A stretch of DNA of 64,000 bases. It comes from Pseudomonas sp. BN102 (lineage in GTDB: Bacteria; Pseudomonadota; Gammaproteobacteria; Pseudomonadales; Pseudomonadaceae). Location of the stretch: NCBI RefSeq assembly GCF_029871245.1, contig NZ_SSON01000048.1, forward strand, positions 1 to 64,000, in the 5' to 3' direction. The number at the start of each line of letters is the position of its first letter. Positions within the stretch are counted from its first letter, which is position 1. Positions 40,745 to 49,863 of the stretch are shown here, in pieces. The translations under genes were made by a program, and so were the position numbers. Below the pieces are notes generated by a model, which saw only the letters and a list, made by a program, of their open reading frames with translations, was not told where the DNA came from and ran no database searches.

Positions 40745-41938
40745 ATGCCCGCATCCACCACCACGCACCGCATTCCGCGCACGGTCTGGGCGCTGGGCTT
40801 CGTCAGCCTGTTCATGGACCTGTCGTCCGAACTGGTGCACAGCCTGCTGCCGCTGTTCCTGGTGGGCAGCCTCGGTGCGAGCATGCTGGCGGTCGGCCTG
40901 ATCGAAGGCCTGGCCGAAGCCACGGCGCTGATCGTCAAGGTATTCTCCGGCGCCATCAGCGACTACCTGGGCAAACGCAAGGTCCTGCTGCTGTTCGGCT
41001 ACGGGATGGCGGCGCTGACCAAGCCGCTGTTCCCGCTCGCCGGCTCGGTCGACCAGGTGCTTTTCGCCCGCCTGCTGGACCGCATCGGCAAGGGCATCCG
41101 GGGTGCCCCACGGGATGCCCTGGTGGCCGATATCGCTCCAGAGGAGATTCGCGGTGCCTGCTTCGGCTTGCGCCAGGCCATGGACACAGTGGGCGCCTTC
41201 CTCGGGCCGCTGCTGGCCATCCTGCTGATGAGCCTGCTGGCCGGCGATATCGGCCTGGTGCTCTGGTTCGCCGTGCTGCCGGCACTGGTCTCGGTGGGCC
41301 TGATAGTGGTCGGTGTGCGCGAGCCGGACAGCGCGCGTCCCGCCCGGCACCTGCGTTCGCCCATCCGGCTCGCCGCCTGGCGCAGCTTCCCGGCAGCCTA
41401 TTGGTGGGTGGTGGGGTTGGGCGCGTTGTTCAGCCTGGCCCGCTTCAGCGAGGCCTTCCTGGTGCTGCGGGCGCAAGATGCCAGCTTCTCCACCACCTGG
41501 GTGCCCCTGGTGATGGTGGTGATGGCGGGCTTCTACATGCTCTCGGCCTACCCTGCGGGGAAATGGTCCGATCGCCTCAGCCGCAGCGCCCTGCTGGCCG
41601 TTTCCCTGGTGCTGCTGATCATCGCCGACCTGTGCCTGGCGAAAGCCGGATCACCTGCCCTGCTCTTGGCCGGCGTGGCCTTCTGGGGCCTGCACATGGG
41701 TTTCAGCCAGGGCATCCTCGCGGCTCTGGTGGCCGAGACCACCCCGGCCGACCTCAAGGGCACCGCCTTCGGCCTCTTCAACCTTGCCAGCGGCGCCGCC
41801 CTGCTGCTGGCCAGCCTGCTCGCCGGCTGGCTCTGGCAAAGCCTGGGCGCGGCCAGCACCTTTATCGCCGGCGCTGCCTTCTGCGTGGCGGCCCTGGTGC
41901 TGCTGGGGCTGAGAAATGCTCCCGTAGGTTGGCGCTGA
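40745..41938 (+). CDS. MFS transporter
   Basis: A 397-residue inner-membrane transporter with twelve hydrophobic helices. The loop between helices 2 and 3 has GAISDYLGKRKVLLLFGYG, the MFS signature, and its counterpart GKWSDRLSRSALL appears in the second half. LDRIGKGIRGAPRDALVADIAP is typical of a bacterial subfamily often called nickel or multidrug MFS transporters; the substrate cannot be told. Its last codons (Val-Gly-Trp-Arg and stop) lie in the left arm of a family C repeat. Confidence 0.83.
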   Translation: MPASTTTHRIPRTVWALGFVSLFMDLSSELVHSLLPLFLVGSLGASMLAVGLIEGLAEATALIVKVFSGAISDYLGKRKVLLLFGYGMAALTKPLFPLAGSVDQVLFARLLDRIGKGIRGAPRDALVADIAPEEIRGACFGLRQAMDTVGAFLGPLLAILLMSLLAGDIGLVLWFAVLPALVSVGLIVVGVREPDSARPARHLRSPIRLAAWRSFPAAYWWVVGLGALFSLARFSEAFLVLRAQDASFSTTWVPLVMVVMAGFYMLSAYPAGKWSDRLSRSALLAVSLVLLIIADLCLAKAGSPALLLAGVAFWGLHMGFSQGILAALVAETTPADLKGTAFGLFNLASGAALLLASLLAGWLWQSLGAASTFIAGAAFCVAALVLLGLRNAPVGWR

Positions 41939-42008
41939 GCCTGCGAAGCCCAACAGAACCGAGGCGCCGAGTTCTTCCTTCGTTGGGCTTCGCTCTGCAC
42001 CAACCTAC
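41924..42008. repeat. Intergenic palindromic repeat, family C
   Basis: GTAGGTTGGCGC with GCGAAGCCCAAC on the left, GTTGGGCTTCGC with CACCAACCTAC on the right. The MFS stop codon lies inside the left arm. Confidence 0.75.
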
Positions 42009-42011
42009 TCA

Positions 42012-42036
42012 CCCCCTCTCCCAAAGGGAGAGGGGA
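42012..42036. repeat. Intergenic hairpin, family D
   Basis: CCCCTCTCCC, an AA loop and GGGAGAGGGG form a perfect stem directly after the family C copy. It sits at the 3' end of the LysR gene. Confidence 0.7.
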
Positions 42037-42046
42037 GGAAAAGCGG

Positions 42047-42976
42047 CTACGGCTGCACCCACCCCCGCGCCAGCAGCGGTCGGTCCCATTCCGGTTCGTC
42101 GCTGATGCGTTCCACCAGGAACTCGATCAGGCTGCGCACCTTGAGGGCGCGGCGCTGGGTAGCCGGGTAGACGGCGGAGAAGTTGAAAGAGGACAGCGAA
42201 TAATCGGTCAGCACCGGCACCAGCCGGCCGGCCAGCAGATCAGCGCTGGCCACCAAAGTGGGCAAGCAGACCACGCAGGCGCCGGTGATGGCGTAGTCGC
42301 GCAGCAGGTGGACGGAGTTGGAACGCACCTGGCCGGTGAGGTTGAGTTCTACCTGTTCACTACCGTTGAACAGCCATTTGTTGCGCGATGGGTAGCCCTC
42401 GTAGAGCGCCACCTTGTGTGCCTGCAACTCCGCCGGGGCCCTGGGCGCGCCATGGCGTTCCAGGTACTCGGGCGAAGCGCAGAACAGGCGGCGGACGCTG
42501 AACAGCTTGCGCTCGATCAGGGACTCGGCCAGCGGCGGGAACATCTGGAAGGCCAGGTCGAAGCCTTCCTCGATCGGGTCCACCACCCGGTCATTGACGA
42601 TCACGTCCACTTCGATGTCCGGGTACAGATCGGTGAACTCCGCCAGCAGGCTGCCGAAATGGCCGATGGCGAAGCCCGGCAGCATCTGCACCCGCAGCTT
42701 GCCTGTCGGTTTGGCGCGCAGGTCGCGCATGTGCTCGGTGAGGCTGTTGAAGCTGGCCACCATGTCGGCGCATTCCTTGTAGTAGGTCTCCCCCACTTCC
42801 GAGAGCCGCACATGGCGGGTGCTGCGGTGGAACAGCGGCGCGCTGATGTAGTCCTCCAGCTGCTGGATACGGTGGCTGATGACCGAGCGGGTCACCCCCA
42901 GCTGCTGGGCGGCCTTGGCGAAGTTGCCGGTTTCCGCGACGCGGACGAAGGCTTCGATGCTGAGCAGGCGGTCCAT
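42047..42976 (-). CDS. LysR-family transcriptional regulator
   Basis: A 309-residue regulator with the helix-turn-helix at residues 1-60 (MDRLLSIEAFVRVAETGNFAKAAQQLGVTRSVISHRIQQLE) and a two-lobed effector domain. The start at MDRLLS gives the standard LysR beginning; an in-frame ATG 19 codons upstream lies in a repeat. It is transcribed in the same direction as the ABC importer genes, 140 bases past the last permease and separated from it by a family A repeat, and is the likely regulator of that importer. Confidence 0.85.
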   Translation of the reverse strand: MDRLLSIEAFVRVAETGNFAKAAQQLGVTRSVISHRIQQLEDYISAPLFHRSTRHVRLSEVGETYYKECADMVASFNSLTEHMRDLRAKPTGKLRVQMLPGFAIGHFGSLLAEFTDLYPDIEVDVIVNDRVVDPIEEGFDLAFQMFPPLAESLIERKLFSVRRLFCASPEYLERHGAPRAPAELQAHKVALYEGYPSRNKWLFNGSEQVELNLTGQVRSNSVHLLRDYAITGACVVCLPTLVASADLLAGRLVPVLTDYSLSSFNFSAVYPATQRRALKVRSLIEFLVERISDEPEWDRPLLARGWVQP

Positions 42977-43016
42977 GGTTTTTTCCGGGTTGGCGATGAG
43001 TTGCAGGATTGAAACA

Positions 43017-43109
43017 TGTGGAGGCGAATTCATTCGCTATGCAGGCCGAAGGACTGCCTCTTCTTGGGGCCGCTTCGCGACCCTTAGCGAATGAATTCGC
43101 CCCCACAAG
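43017..43109. repeat. Intergenic palindromic repeat, family A
   Basis: GTGGAGGCGAATTCATTCGC on the left and GCGAATGAATTCGCCCCCAC on the right form a nearly perfect outer stem, with GCAGGCCGAAGGACTGC as an inner hairpin. Confidence 0.8.
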
Positions 43110-43116
43110 AGCGTTG

Positions 43117-44133
43117 TTAGCCCGCTATTAACCTTCTCTGCATCGGAAACAGCTGCCAGCCGAACCGCTCGCTCACCAGCCCCCAGACGCCCTGGGGTGC
43201 TTTCAGCATCATCAGCACCGCCACGCTGCCGAGGATGATCATGTACAGCGCGCCGAACTCGGCGAAGCAGCTGCGCAGCACGAAGTAGATCAGGGTGCCG
43301 ATCAGCGGCCCTTCGAGGGTGCCGATGCCGCCGATGATGACGATGAAGATCACCGCCGCCGTCCAGTCCTGCACGCTGAAAGCAGCGTCCGGAGAGATGC
43401 GCAGCTTCTGCAGAAAGATCAGCGCGCCGACCACACCCGTGCAGCCGGCGGCCAGCACGTAGACCATCAGCTTGGTGCGGAACACATCGATGCCGAGACT
43501 ACCGGATGCCGGCTCCGAGTCGCGGATCGCGGTCAGCGCCAGGCCCTGGCGGGAGCGCAGCAGCAGGTAGACCACCAGCACCGCGGCCACGGCGATGGTC
43601 AGGGCGCTGAAGTACAGCAGCATCTCGCGGCCGTCGCGGCTGCTGCCGATCTGCCGGACGATGGACGCCGGCAGGCTCTGCCCCGAACCACCGCCGAGGC
43701 TGCCCACCTGGGCGAGGCCAAGGCGGAACACCTCAGCCACCACCCAGGTGCCGATGGCGAAGTAGGCGCCGCGCAGGCGGAACAGCACCAGCGCGGTGGG
43801 CACCGCCAGCACGGCCACCACCAGCCCCGAGAGGAACACCGCCGCCAGCGGCGGCACGCCGAGGTGGGCAGCGAGGACGAAGAGCAGGTAGCCGCCCAGG
43901 CCGACGAAGGCCTGCTGACCCACCGAAACCATGCCGGCGTAGCCCGCCAGCAGGTTCCACATCTGCGCCAGGGCCAGGTAGTAGGCGAATTCCACCACCA
44001 GGCGCAGCACCGCGCGGTCGGCCCAGAACGGCAGGGAAGCCAGCACCAGCACCAGCACGCCGAGCAGCGCCAGGCCCACCTGGCTGCTGCGGGTGCTGCG
44101 CTGGACGAGGTAGGCGTTGTTCATCGCATTCAT
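43117..44133 (-). CDS. Branched-chain-type ABC transporter permease (LivM-like)
   Basis: A 338-residue permease with about nine or ten helices. It contains the family segment LLAGYAGMVSVGQQAFVGLGGYLLFVLA and the coupling loop LTAIRDSEPASGSLGIDVFRTKLMVYVLAAG that contacts the ATPase, and ends in GSVAVLMMLKAPQGVWGLVSERFG. It starts on a TGATG overlap with the preceding LivH-like permease. The substrate is not fixed by the family, which covers branched-chain amino acids, amides, urea and aromatic acids. Confidence 0.88.
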   Translation of the reverse strand: MNAMNNAYLVQRSTRSSQVGLALLGVLVLVLASLPFWADRAVLRLVVEFAYYLALAQMWNLLAGYAGMVSVGQQAFVGLGGYLLFVLAAHLGVPPLAAVFLSGLVVAVLAVPTALVLFRLRGAYFAIGTWVVAEVFRLGLAQVGSLGGGSGQSLPASIVRQIGSSRDGREMLLYFSALTIAVAAVLVVYLLLRSRQGLALTAIRDSEPASGSLGIDVFRTKLMVYVLAAGCTGVVGALIFLQKLRISPDAAFSVQDWTAAVIFIVIIGGIGTLEGPLIGTLIYFVLRSCFAEFGALYMIILGSVAVLMMLKAPQGVWGLVSERFGWQLFPMQRRLIAG

Positions 44134-45002
44134 CAGTCGACACTCCGGGGAAACAGGCCGCGCGGGCGGAAAACCAGGATCAGCAGGAACACCAGGTGGC
44201 CGGCGAGGATCTGCCAGCCCGGGTCGATGCGCGCGCCCACCGCCTGGGCGACACCGAGGATCACGCCACCGGCCAGAGTGCCCCAGAGGCTGCCGAGGCC
44301 GCCGATGATTACTGCCTCGAAGCCATAGAGCAGGCGTGCGGGACCAACACTGGGATCGAAGCTGGTGCGCACCGCGAGGAACACCCCGGCGATGGACACC
44401 ACCGCCATCGCCAGGGCCATGGCCAGGCCGAAGATGTGGCGGTTGTCGATGCCCATCAGCTGGGCGGTGTGCTGGTCATCCGAGGTGGCGCGGAAGGCGC
44501 GGCCGAGACTGGTCTTGTAGAACAGCAGCTGCAGTCCGCCTATCACCAGCAGCGCGCAACCGAACACCATCAGCGGCATCACCCCGAGGCTGAGACCGCC
44601 GAGGGACAGGCTGGCCACTTCCAGGTCGCCCTGGGAAAGTTTCTGGCTGTCGGCGCTGAAGAACTCCAGCAGCACGTTCTGCAGGATGATCGACAGGCCG
44701 AAAGTCACCAGCAGCGGCGGCAGGATGTCCTGGCCGAGGGTGCGGTTCAGCAGTTCGCGCTGCAGGCCGTAGCCGACCGCGAACATCACCGGCACCACCA
44801 GCACCAGGCTGGCCAGCGGCGACAGACCGAGGGCCTCCACCACCACCAGGGCCAGGTAGGAGGCCAGCACGATGAAGTCGCCGTGGGCGATATTGACCAG
44901 GCGCATGATGCCGAACATCAGCGACAGGCCGACCGCGAACATGGCGTAGAGGCCGCCGAGCAGCACGCCCTGCACCAGGGTATTGAGCCATTCCATCGTC
45001 AT
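44133..45002 (-). CDS. Branched-chain-type ABC transporter permease (LivH-like)
   Basis: A 289-residue permease with eight helices: LVQGVLLGGLYAMFAVGLSLMFGIMRLVNIAHGDFIVLASY is the LivH opening, and the coupling loop is GRAFRATSDDQHTAQLMGIDNRHIFGLAMALA. The segment GFEAVIIGGLGSLWGTLAGGVILG near the end is also conserved. It overlaps the LivF-like gene by four bases and the LivM-like gene by one, so it is translated as part of one unit. Confidence 0.9.
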   Translation of the reverse strand: MTMEWLNTLVQGVLLGGLYAMFAVGLSLMFGIMRLVNIAHGDFIVLASYLALVVVEALGLSPLASLVLVVPVMFAVGYGLQRELLNRTLGQDILPPLLVTFGLSIILQNVLLEFFSADSQKLSQGDLEVASLSLGGLSLGVMPLMVFGCALLVIGGLQLLFYKTSLGRAFRATSDDQHTAQLMGIDNRHIFGLAMALAMAVVSIAGVFLAVRTSFDPSVGPARLLYGFEAVIIGGLGSLWGTLAGGVILGVAQAVGARIDPGWQILAGHLVFLLILVFRPRGLFPRSVD

Positions 45003-45700
45003 GCCTCCGCCAGGCCGAAATAGGCCGCCTTGATCCGCTCCTTGCTGACTTCGCCCGGCTTGCCGGAGAGGGAGATACGCCCCTCCTGGAAGCAGTAGAA
45101 GCGGTCCGCCACGGCCAGGGCCTGGTTGATGTCCTGCTCGACCAGGATCACCGCAGTGCCGTCGGCCTTGATCGACGGCAGCGCGGCATAGATGTCCTTG
45201 ATGGTGGTGGGCGCCAGGCCCAGGCTGATCTCGTCGCAGAGCAGCAGGCTCGGGCTCGACATCAGCGCACGGCCGATGGCGACCATCTGTTGCTGGCCGC
45301 CGGAAAGCGCAGTGCCGGGGCGCTTGCGCAGCGTTTCCAGTACCGGGAACAGCGCGTAGATGCGCTGCAGGTTCCAGGCACCCTGGCGCTTGCTGTAGGC
45401 GCCGATCAGCAGGTTCTCCTCGACGCTGAGGGAGGGGAACAGCCTGCGACCTTCCGGCACCAGCGCTATGCCCCGCTCCAGCACGCGATTGGCCGGCAGG
45501 CTGCCGATGTATTCGCCCTTGAAGCGGATGGCGCCGGAGTCGTTGCGGATCAGCCCGGCAAGCGAGCGCAGGAAGGTGGATTTGCCGGCGCCGTTGGAGC
45601 CGATGATGGCCAGGGTTTCGCCCTCGGCCAGTTCCAGGTCGATGTCGAACAAGGCCTGGAAGTCGCCGTAGCCGGCGCGCAGTTTGCGGATCGTCAGCAT
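44999..45700 (-). CDS. Branched-chain-type ABC transporter ATPase (LivF-like)
   Basis: A 233-residue ATP-binding subunit. Walker A is GSNGAGKSTF, the Q-loop and LivF-specific ALVPEGRRLFPSLSVEENL follow, the ABC signature is LSGGQQQMVAIGRALM and Walker B is LLLCDEISLGLAP. It pairs with the LivG-like ATPase encoded four bases upstream. Confidence 0.92.
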   Translation of the reverse strand: MLTIRKLRAGYGDFQALFDIDLELAEGETLAIIGSNGAGKSTFLRSLAGLIRNDSGAIRFKGEYIGSLPANRVLERGIALVPEGRRLFPSLSVEENLLIGAYSKRQGAWNLQRIYALFPVLETLRKRPGTALSGGQQQMVAIGRALMSSPSLLLCDEISLGLAPTTIKDIYAALPSIKADGTAVILVEQDINQALAVADRFYCFQEGRISLSGKPGEVSKERIKAAYFGLAEA

Positions 45701-45704
45701 GACC

Positions 45705-46427
45705 TCAGCTCCCGATGCCCATGTAGATTTCCTGCACCCTGGGGTTGGCCATCACCGCGTGGGGCTCGCCTTCGTCCAGCTTGCGGCCGAAGTTGATCAC
45801 CGCCAGGCGGCCGACCACCGCCAGCAGCGCGTGGACAATGTGCTCGATCCAGATGATCGCGGTGCCCGAACGATGGATGCCCTGGATGGTGCCCACCAGC
45901 TCCAGGCACTCGGGCTCGGTGAGGCCGCCGGCGATCTCGTCGAGCAAGAGCAGCTGCGGCCGGGTGGCCAGGGCGCGGGCCATTTCCAGGCGCTTGCGCT
46001 CCAGCAGGGTCAGGGAGCCGGCCAGGGCGTTGGCTTTCTTCATCAGGCCGGTGAGTTCGAGGATGTGCGCGCACCAGGCATGGCCGTCCTTTTCCGCCTG
46101 CCCGGCGCCGAAGGTGGCGCCCACCAGCAGGTTTTCGAATACCGTCATCTTCACGAAGGGATGGGGAATCTGGTGGGAACGGCCGATGCCACGCTGGCAG
46201 CGTTTGAACACCGGTTCACGGGTGACGTCTTCACCCTGGAAGTGGATGCGCCCGCTGTCGGGCGCCACGCCGCCTGCGATCAGGTTGAACAGCGTGCTCT
46301 TGCCCGCGCCATTGGGCCCGATGATGCCCAGCGCTTCGCCCGGCGCCAGGGCCAGGCTGAGATTGTCGGTCACCTTCACCGAGCCGTAGCTCTTGTGCAC
46401 CTGCTCCAGTACGAGGAGTTGTTGCAT
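45705..46427 (-). CDS. Branched-chain-type ABC transporter ATPase (LivG-like)
   Basis: A 240-residue ATP-binding subunit with Walker A GPNGAGKSTLF, the LivG-type GIGRSHQIPHPFVKMTVFENL, a signature region LTLLERKRLEMARALAT (LSGG replaced by LTLLE, as is common in LivG) and Walker B LLLLDEIAGGL. The start MQQLLVL was chosen; in-frame codons farther upstream read into a family D repeat. It follows the binding-protein gene after a 112-base gap. Confidence 0.9.
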   Translation of the reverse strand: MQQLLVLEQVHKSYGSVKVTDNLSLALAPGEALGIIGPNGAGKSTLFNLIAGGVAPDSGRIHFQGEDVTREPVFKRCQRGIGRSHQIPHPFVKMTVFENLLVGATFGAGQAEKDGHAWCAHILELTGLMKKANALAGSLTLLERKRLEMARALATRPQLLLLDEIAGGLTEPECLELVGTIQGIHRSGTAIIWIEHIVHALLAVVGRLAVINFGRKLDEGEPHAVMANPRVQEIYMGIGS

Positions 46428-46490
46428 GTCGTGATACCTGTTTGCGGCCATGCTGGCCGGAATTCCCGGATTGCATCCGGGCACGAACCG

Positions 46491-46529
46491 CCCCCTCTCC
46501 CCTCGGGGAGAGGGCTGGGGAGAGGGGGG
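46491..46529. repeat. Intergenic hairpin, family D
   Basis: CCCCCTCTCCCCTC and GGGGAGAGGG followed by a second GGGGAGAGG. It lies between binding-protein and ATPase genes and may make the binding protein more abundant by stabilising the upstream mRNA. Confidence 0.65.
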
Positions 46530-46539
46530 GACCCGCCGC

Positions 46540-47844
46540 TCAGTACGCGATCGCCTGCATCTCCCCACCCAGGGGAATCTGCGGCGCGGTCTGGTTGCTG
46601 GTGATCACCAGGTCATAGGTGAAGGGGCCACCGAGACGCCACTGGCCCGACACCAGCGGGGTCTTGGCGACATTCTTCACCGGGCCGTTCTTCCAGCTCA
46701 CCGGGCCGACCACGGTATTCAGCTCGGTCTTCAGCAGCGCATCCCGCGTGGCCGCCGGATTGCCCGCCTCCTCGGTGCGCTGGAGGATGTCCACGGCCAG
46801 CTCGAACAGCGCATGGACGAAGCCCAGCGGCTGGGTCCACTGCTTGCCGGTGGCCTGGGTGTAGCGCGCGGCCAGCTGCCCGGCGGTGAGGCCATTGAGC
46901 GAGGAGCTGAAGGGGTGGCTCGGGCTCCACCAGATTTCCGTGGACAGGTTGTGCCCGGCCTTGCCCAGGGTCTCCACCGCCGAGGGGAAGAGCAGCGCCT
47001 TGCCCACCGACATGGCCTTGGGCTGGAAGCCCTGCTGGCGCGCCTGGGTCCAGAAGGTGGTGAGGTCAGGCGGGATAACCACGCCTGTGACAATCTCGGC
47101 CTCGGCCTTCTTGAAGGCGGAAATCTGCGCGGAGAAATCGTCGGTCAGGCTCTGGAAGCGGCCCGGGTCCACCAGCTGGAAGCCCTTCTGCGAGAGCACC
47201 GGCGGGAAGCCCAGCTTGTCATCGCCCCAGGCGTTGCCGTCGCCGTCGTTGGGAAACAGCCCGCCGATCACCTTGTTACTGCCCATGCCGCCCCACATGG
47301 CGGTGTAGCTGGCGATCACGTCCTCCAGGCCCCAGAAGAAGTGATAGGTCCACTCGAAGCCTTCATCCGGCTTGCCGCCACGGGTGAAGAACCAGGGCTG
47401 CCAGGGCGCCACGGTGGAGATGCAGGGGATCTCGTTGATCTCGCACTGGTCGGACACCGGGTTGGTGGTTTCCGGGGTGGACGACACCAGCATCAGGTCG
47501 ATGCCATCGGACAGGATCAGCTCGTTGGCCACTTCGGCGGCGCGGTTGGGGTTGGACTGGCTGTCCTTGACCAGCACCTCCAGGCGGCAGCGCTGGCCGC
47601 CCACGGTGATGCTGTTCTTCAGCACCGAAGCGAGGCTTTCGATGATGTAGGCGTCCGCTGCGGCAAAGGGGGCCAGCGGGCCAGTCTGGGGGCTGACATA
47701 GCCGATGCGGATGACCTTCTCCGCCGCCAGCAGCGGTCCTGAAGAAAAGCCTGCGAGCAGCGAGCCGCCAGCCACGACGCCGCTTGCCCGCAGGAAATCA
47801 CGCCGGGAAAGCCCGGCACCGAGGAGTTTCTTGTTGTTGTCCAT
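46540..47844 (-). CDS. ABC transporter substrate-binding protein with Tat signal
   Basis: A 434-residue periplasmic binding protein of the Leu/Ile/Val (peripla_BP_6) type. The N-terminus LSRRDFLRASGVVAGGSLLAG has the twin-arginine motif, so it is exported folded, which is not typical of LivJ. The mature part begins EKVIRIGYVSPQTGPLAPF and contains the two-lobe pattern with NPVSDQCEINEIPCISTVAPWQPW. The start at 47844 places the Tat motif at residues 13-19. It is larger than LivJ (about 370 residues), which suggests a different ligand. Confidence 0.88.
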   Translation of the reverse strand: MDNNKKLLGAGLSRRDFLRASGVVAGGSLLAGFSSGPLLAAEKVIRIGYVSPQTGPLAPFAAADAYIIESLASVLKNSITVGGQRCRLEVLVKDSQSNPNRAAEVANELILSDGIDLMLVSSTPETTNPVSDQCEINEIPCISTVAPWQPWFFTRGGKPDEGFEWTYHFFWGLEDVIASYTAMWGGMGSNKVIGGLFPNDGDGNAWGDDKLGFPPVLSQKGFQLVDPGRFQSLTDDFSAQISAFKKAEAEIVTGVVIPPDLTTFWTQARQQGFQPKAMSVGKALLFPSAVETLGKAGHNLSTEIWWSPSHPFSSSLNGLTAGQLAARYTQATGKQWTQPLGFVHALFELAVDILQRTEEAGNPAATRDALLKTELNTVVGPVSWKNGPVKNVAKTPLVSGQWRLGGPFTYDLVITSNQTAPQIPLGGEMQAIAY

Positions 47845-47927
47845 GGCGTGTACCTCGTCGAGAGCGTGGAACCCGGCGCGGGCTCGCGAAGGCGCCCGGC
47901 CAGGACTGGCACTGGGGTGGTGCCCGA

Positions 47928-49277
47928 TCAGAAGAAGACGGTGATGTCGAAGGAGCCGACCAGTTGGCTGTCTTCGCGGCCGTCGCCGAAGGCGTCGCGG
48001 CCGTTGCCGCTGTGAATGTCGTAGCGCAGCTCGGGGCGCAGGCGCACGTTGGGCACGGGCGTCCAGGCGAGGTTGGTGGTGAAGCCGTAGAAGCTGCCCC
48101 AGCTCGGGTCGGGGATGCCGGTCTGCGGGTCGATGTTGGCCATCACCACATGCACCGGGGCGTCCGTGTAGAACCACTCGGCGCGGCTGTTCCACATCAG
48201 GTTGTCGCCCAGGCGGTGGTACCAGTTGACGTCGGTGCCGTACCAGTGGGCGTTGCTCTTGTTGGCAAAGGCGGCGAAGGCCCCGTCCTCCTGCTGGCCG
48301 TAGTTGAACTCCACGGCGACGCGGTTGCGCTCGTCGAGCACATGGGAAACCGTCAGGTAGGAGGCGTAGCGGGTCAGGTCCTGGTCCTCGGTCCCGGCCG
48401 GGATCGGCGAGCCGCAGGCGCATTCGGCGAAGCTGTCGCCAGCGCCATTGCCGTAGATGTTTTCCCAGTCGACCCAGGTACGGAAATCCGCCGAACGCCA
48501 GCGCAGGTTGGCGATCACGTCGGGGTCACCGTTGGGGTCCTGCATGTTGTTCCAGCCCTGCACCACACCCAGTTCGAAACCGAGCATGCTGCCGCCCTCT
48601 TCCTGCGGCAGCTTGAAGGAGTAGAGCGCGCCGGTGTGCTTGGCCGGACCGTGCATGAAGGAGTAGGTATGGCTGTAGAAGTCCGTCGGCGCCGGGCTGC
48701 CGAGGGCAAAGCCGATCTCGTTTTCCAGCGGGGTGTGGAAGACGCCGAGCATCAGGTTGGAACCGCCAAGCACCGGGATATAGAAGTCCAGGTAGGCCTG
48801 GGCGATGTTGAAGTTCTCGTCATTGGCGTCGGCATCACGGTTGACGCCGAAGTCTTCATCGAAGCCGTAGGTCTTGAAGAAGCGTGCGTCCTTGCCATAC
48901 AGCGCGGTGACGTTGAAGCCCCAATCGGCCTCTTGCGGCATCGGACCGGGGAACGGGCCGACACGACCGACCACATTGCCTTTGGGGGTCTTCTCGATGG
49001 CCAGGGCGAACTGGTTGAGGTTGAAGCCTTCGTCGTTGTTGAAGAAGGCCTGCTTGCTCACGTCGTCGCTGCCGTTGTCGTTGTAGATCCAGCCGGCCTG
49101 GGCCCAGCCGTGGACCTTGATGCCATGGTCCTTTTCCAGGCTGTCGCCAAAGACGCTGCGGAACAGGGAACCGTCCGGGCCCGATTCGGCGGCTTGGGTG
49201 AATGCAGGGAACAGCGCAGCGGCCGCCAGGAGCGGGCCGAGCAGGGAGGACGCGGGAAGATGCTTGCGAGGAATCAT
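47928..49277 (-). CDS. Outer-membrane beta-barrel porin (OmpL/BBP2-like)
   Basis: A 449-residue protein with a signal peptide (residues 1-29, ending TQA) and alternating amphipathic strands to the end, closing in the C-terminal Phe (GSFDITVFF) typical of outer-membrane barrels. Motifs such as KVHGWAQAGWIYNDN, NLNQFALAIEKTP and LRPELRYDIHSGNGRDAF fit the putative beta-barrel porin-2 family. It is the first gene ahead of the binding protein, so it is likely the outer-membrane entry for the same substrate. Confidence 0.83.
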   Translation of the reverse strand: MIPRKHLPASSLLGPLLAAAALFPAFTQAAESGPDGSLFRSVFGDSLEKDHGIKVHGWAQAGWIYNDNGSDDVSKQAFFNNDEGFNLNQFALAIEKTPKGNVVGRVGPFPGPMPQEADWGFNVTALYGKDARFFKTYGFDEDFGVNRDADANDENFNIAQAYLDFYIPVLGGSNLMLGVFHTPLENEIGFALGSPAPTDFYSHTYSFMHGPAKHTGALYSFKLPQEEGGSMLGFELGVVQGWNNMQDPNGDPDVIANLRWRSADFRTWVDWENIYGNGAGDSFAECACGSPIPAGTEDQDLTRYASYLTVSHVLDERNRVAVEFNYGQQEDGAFAAFANKSNAHWYGTDVNWYHRLGDNLMWNSRAEWFYTDAPVHVVMANIDPQTGIPDPSWGSFYGFTTNLAWTPVPNVRLRPELRYDIHSGNGRDAFGDGREDSQLVGSFDITVFF

Positions 49278-49586
49278 GGCAGCTACCTTGTTGTTATTAG
49301 TCAGCCTGATGCCGAGTCGGGTCCTGATGGCAGTGCGGCCCTGTCGTTCGGCTGGCTCGCAAGCTACAAGCGCCCTCCTCCCCCAACAATTCCGCTTTCA
49401 GCGATTTGAGTGTTTGCGAATCGAGAACAATGGCGGGCGGGCGGCGAGGTAGAGCGGTTGGTGCGGGGATGGGGTGTGGCGGGGGTGGGCGGTTATCGGA
49501 CGGGATTCGCAAGAGATTGCGGGCTGCTCGAACCCTGAGGGGGCGATTTCAACTGTAGGGGCGAATGAATTCGCCCCTACAAGGAA
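49278..49586. other. Gap upstream of the porin gene
   Basis: No gene is seen. It holds the presumed promoter of the porin/importer operon around 49280-49420 and a family A repeat at 49537-49583 beyond the DUF3820 gene. Confidence 0.6.
49537..49583. repeat. Intergenic palindrome, family A
   Basis: TGTAGGGGCGAAT (49554-49566) and ATTCGCCCCTACA (49569-49581) are perfect complements with a two-base centre; a degenerate left copy GGGGGCGATTTCAAC precedes. Confidence 0.8.
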
Positions 49587-49811
49587 TCAAAAGCGCTGTT
49601 GCTTGTTGCGCAGGGGCTCCAGCAACGGCTTCAACCCGTTATGGTCGATCTCCTGCATCAGCATCAGCAGCCGCCCGATCTCGCCCTTGGGAAAGCCCTC
49701 GCGGGCGAACCAGTTGAGGTAGTGCCCGGGCAGGTCGGCGAGCAGCCGGCCCTTGTACTTGCCGTAGGGCATCTCACGGGTGACCAGGAGCAGAAGGTCT
49801 TCGGGGTTCAT
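49587..49811 (-). CDS. DUF3820 family small protein
   Basis: A 74-residue protein with the DUF3820 pattern: MPYGKYKGRLLADLPGHYLNWFAREGFPKGEIGRLLMLMQEI. Some pseudomonad members are described as putative quorum-sensing-regulated virulence factors, but no reaction is known. No signal peptide or membrane span. A family A palindrome follows its stop within four bases and probably ends its transcript. Confidence 0.85.
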   Translation of the reverse strand: MNPEDLLLLVTREMPYGKYKGRLLADLPGHYLNWFAREGFPKGEIGRLLMLMQEIDHNGLKPLLEPLRNKQQRF

Positions 49812-49863
49812 CGGGCGGCCTTGTCAGCGATCGGGAGCGGCGATTGTCGCAGAGGCGAATGGC

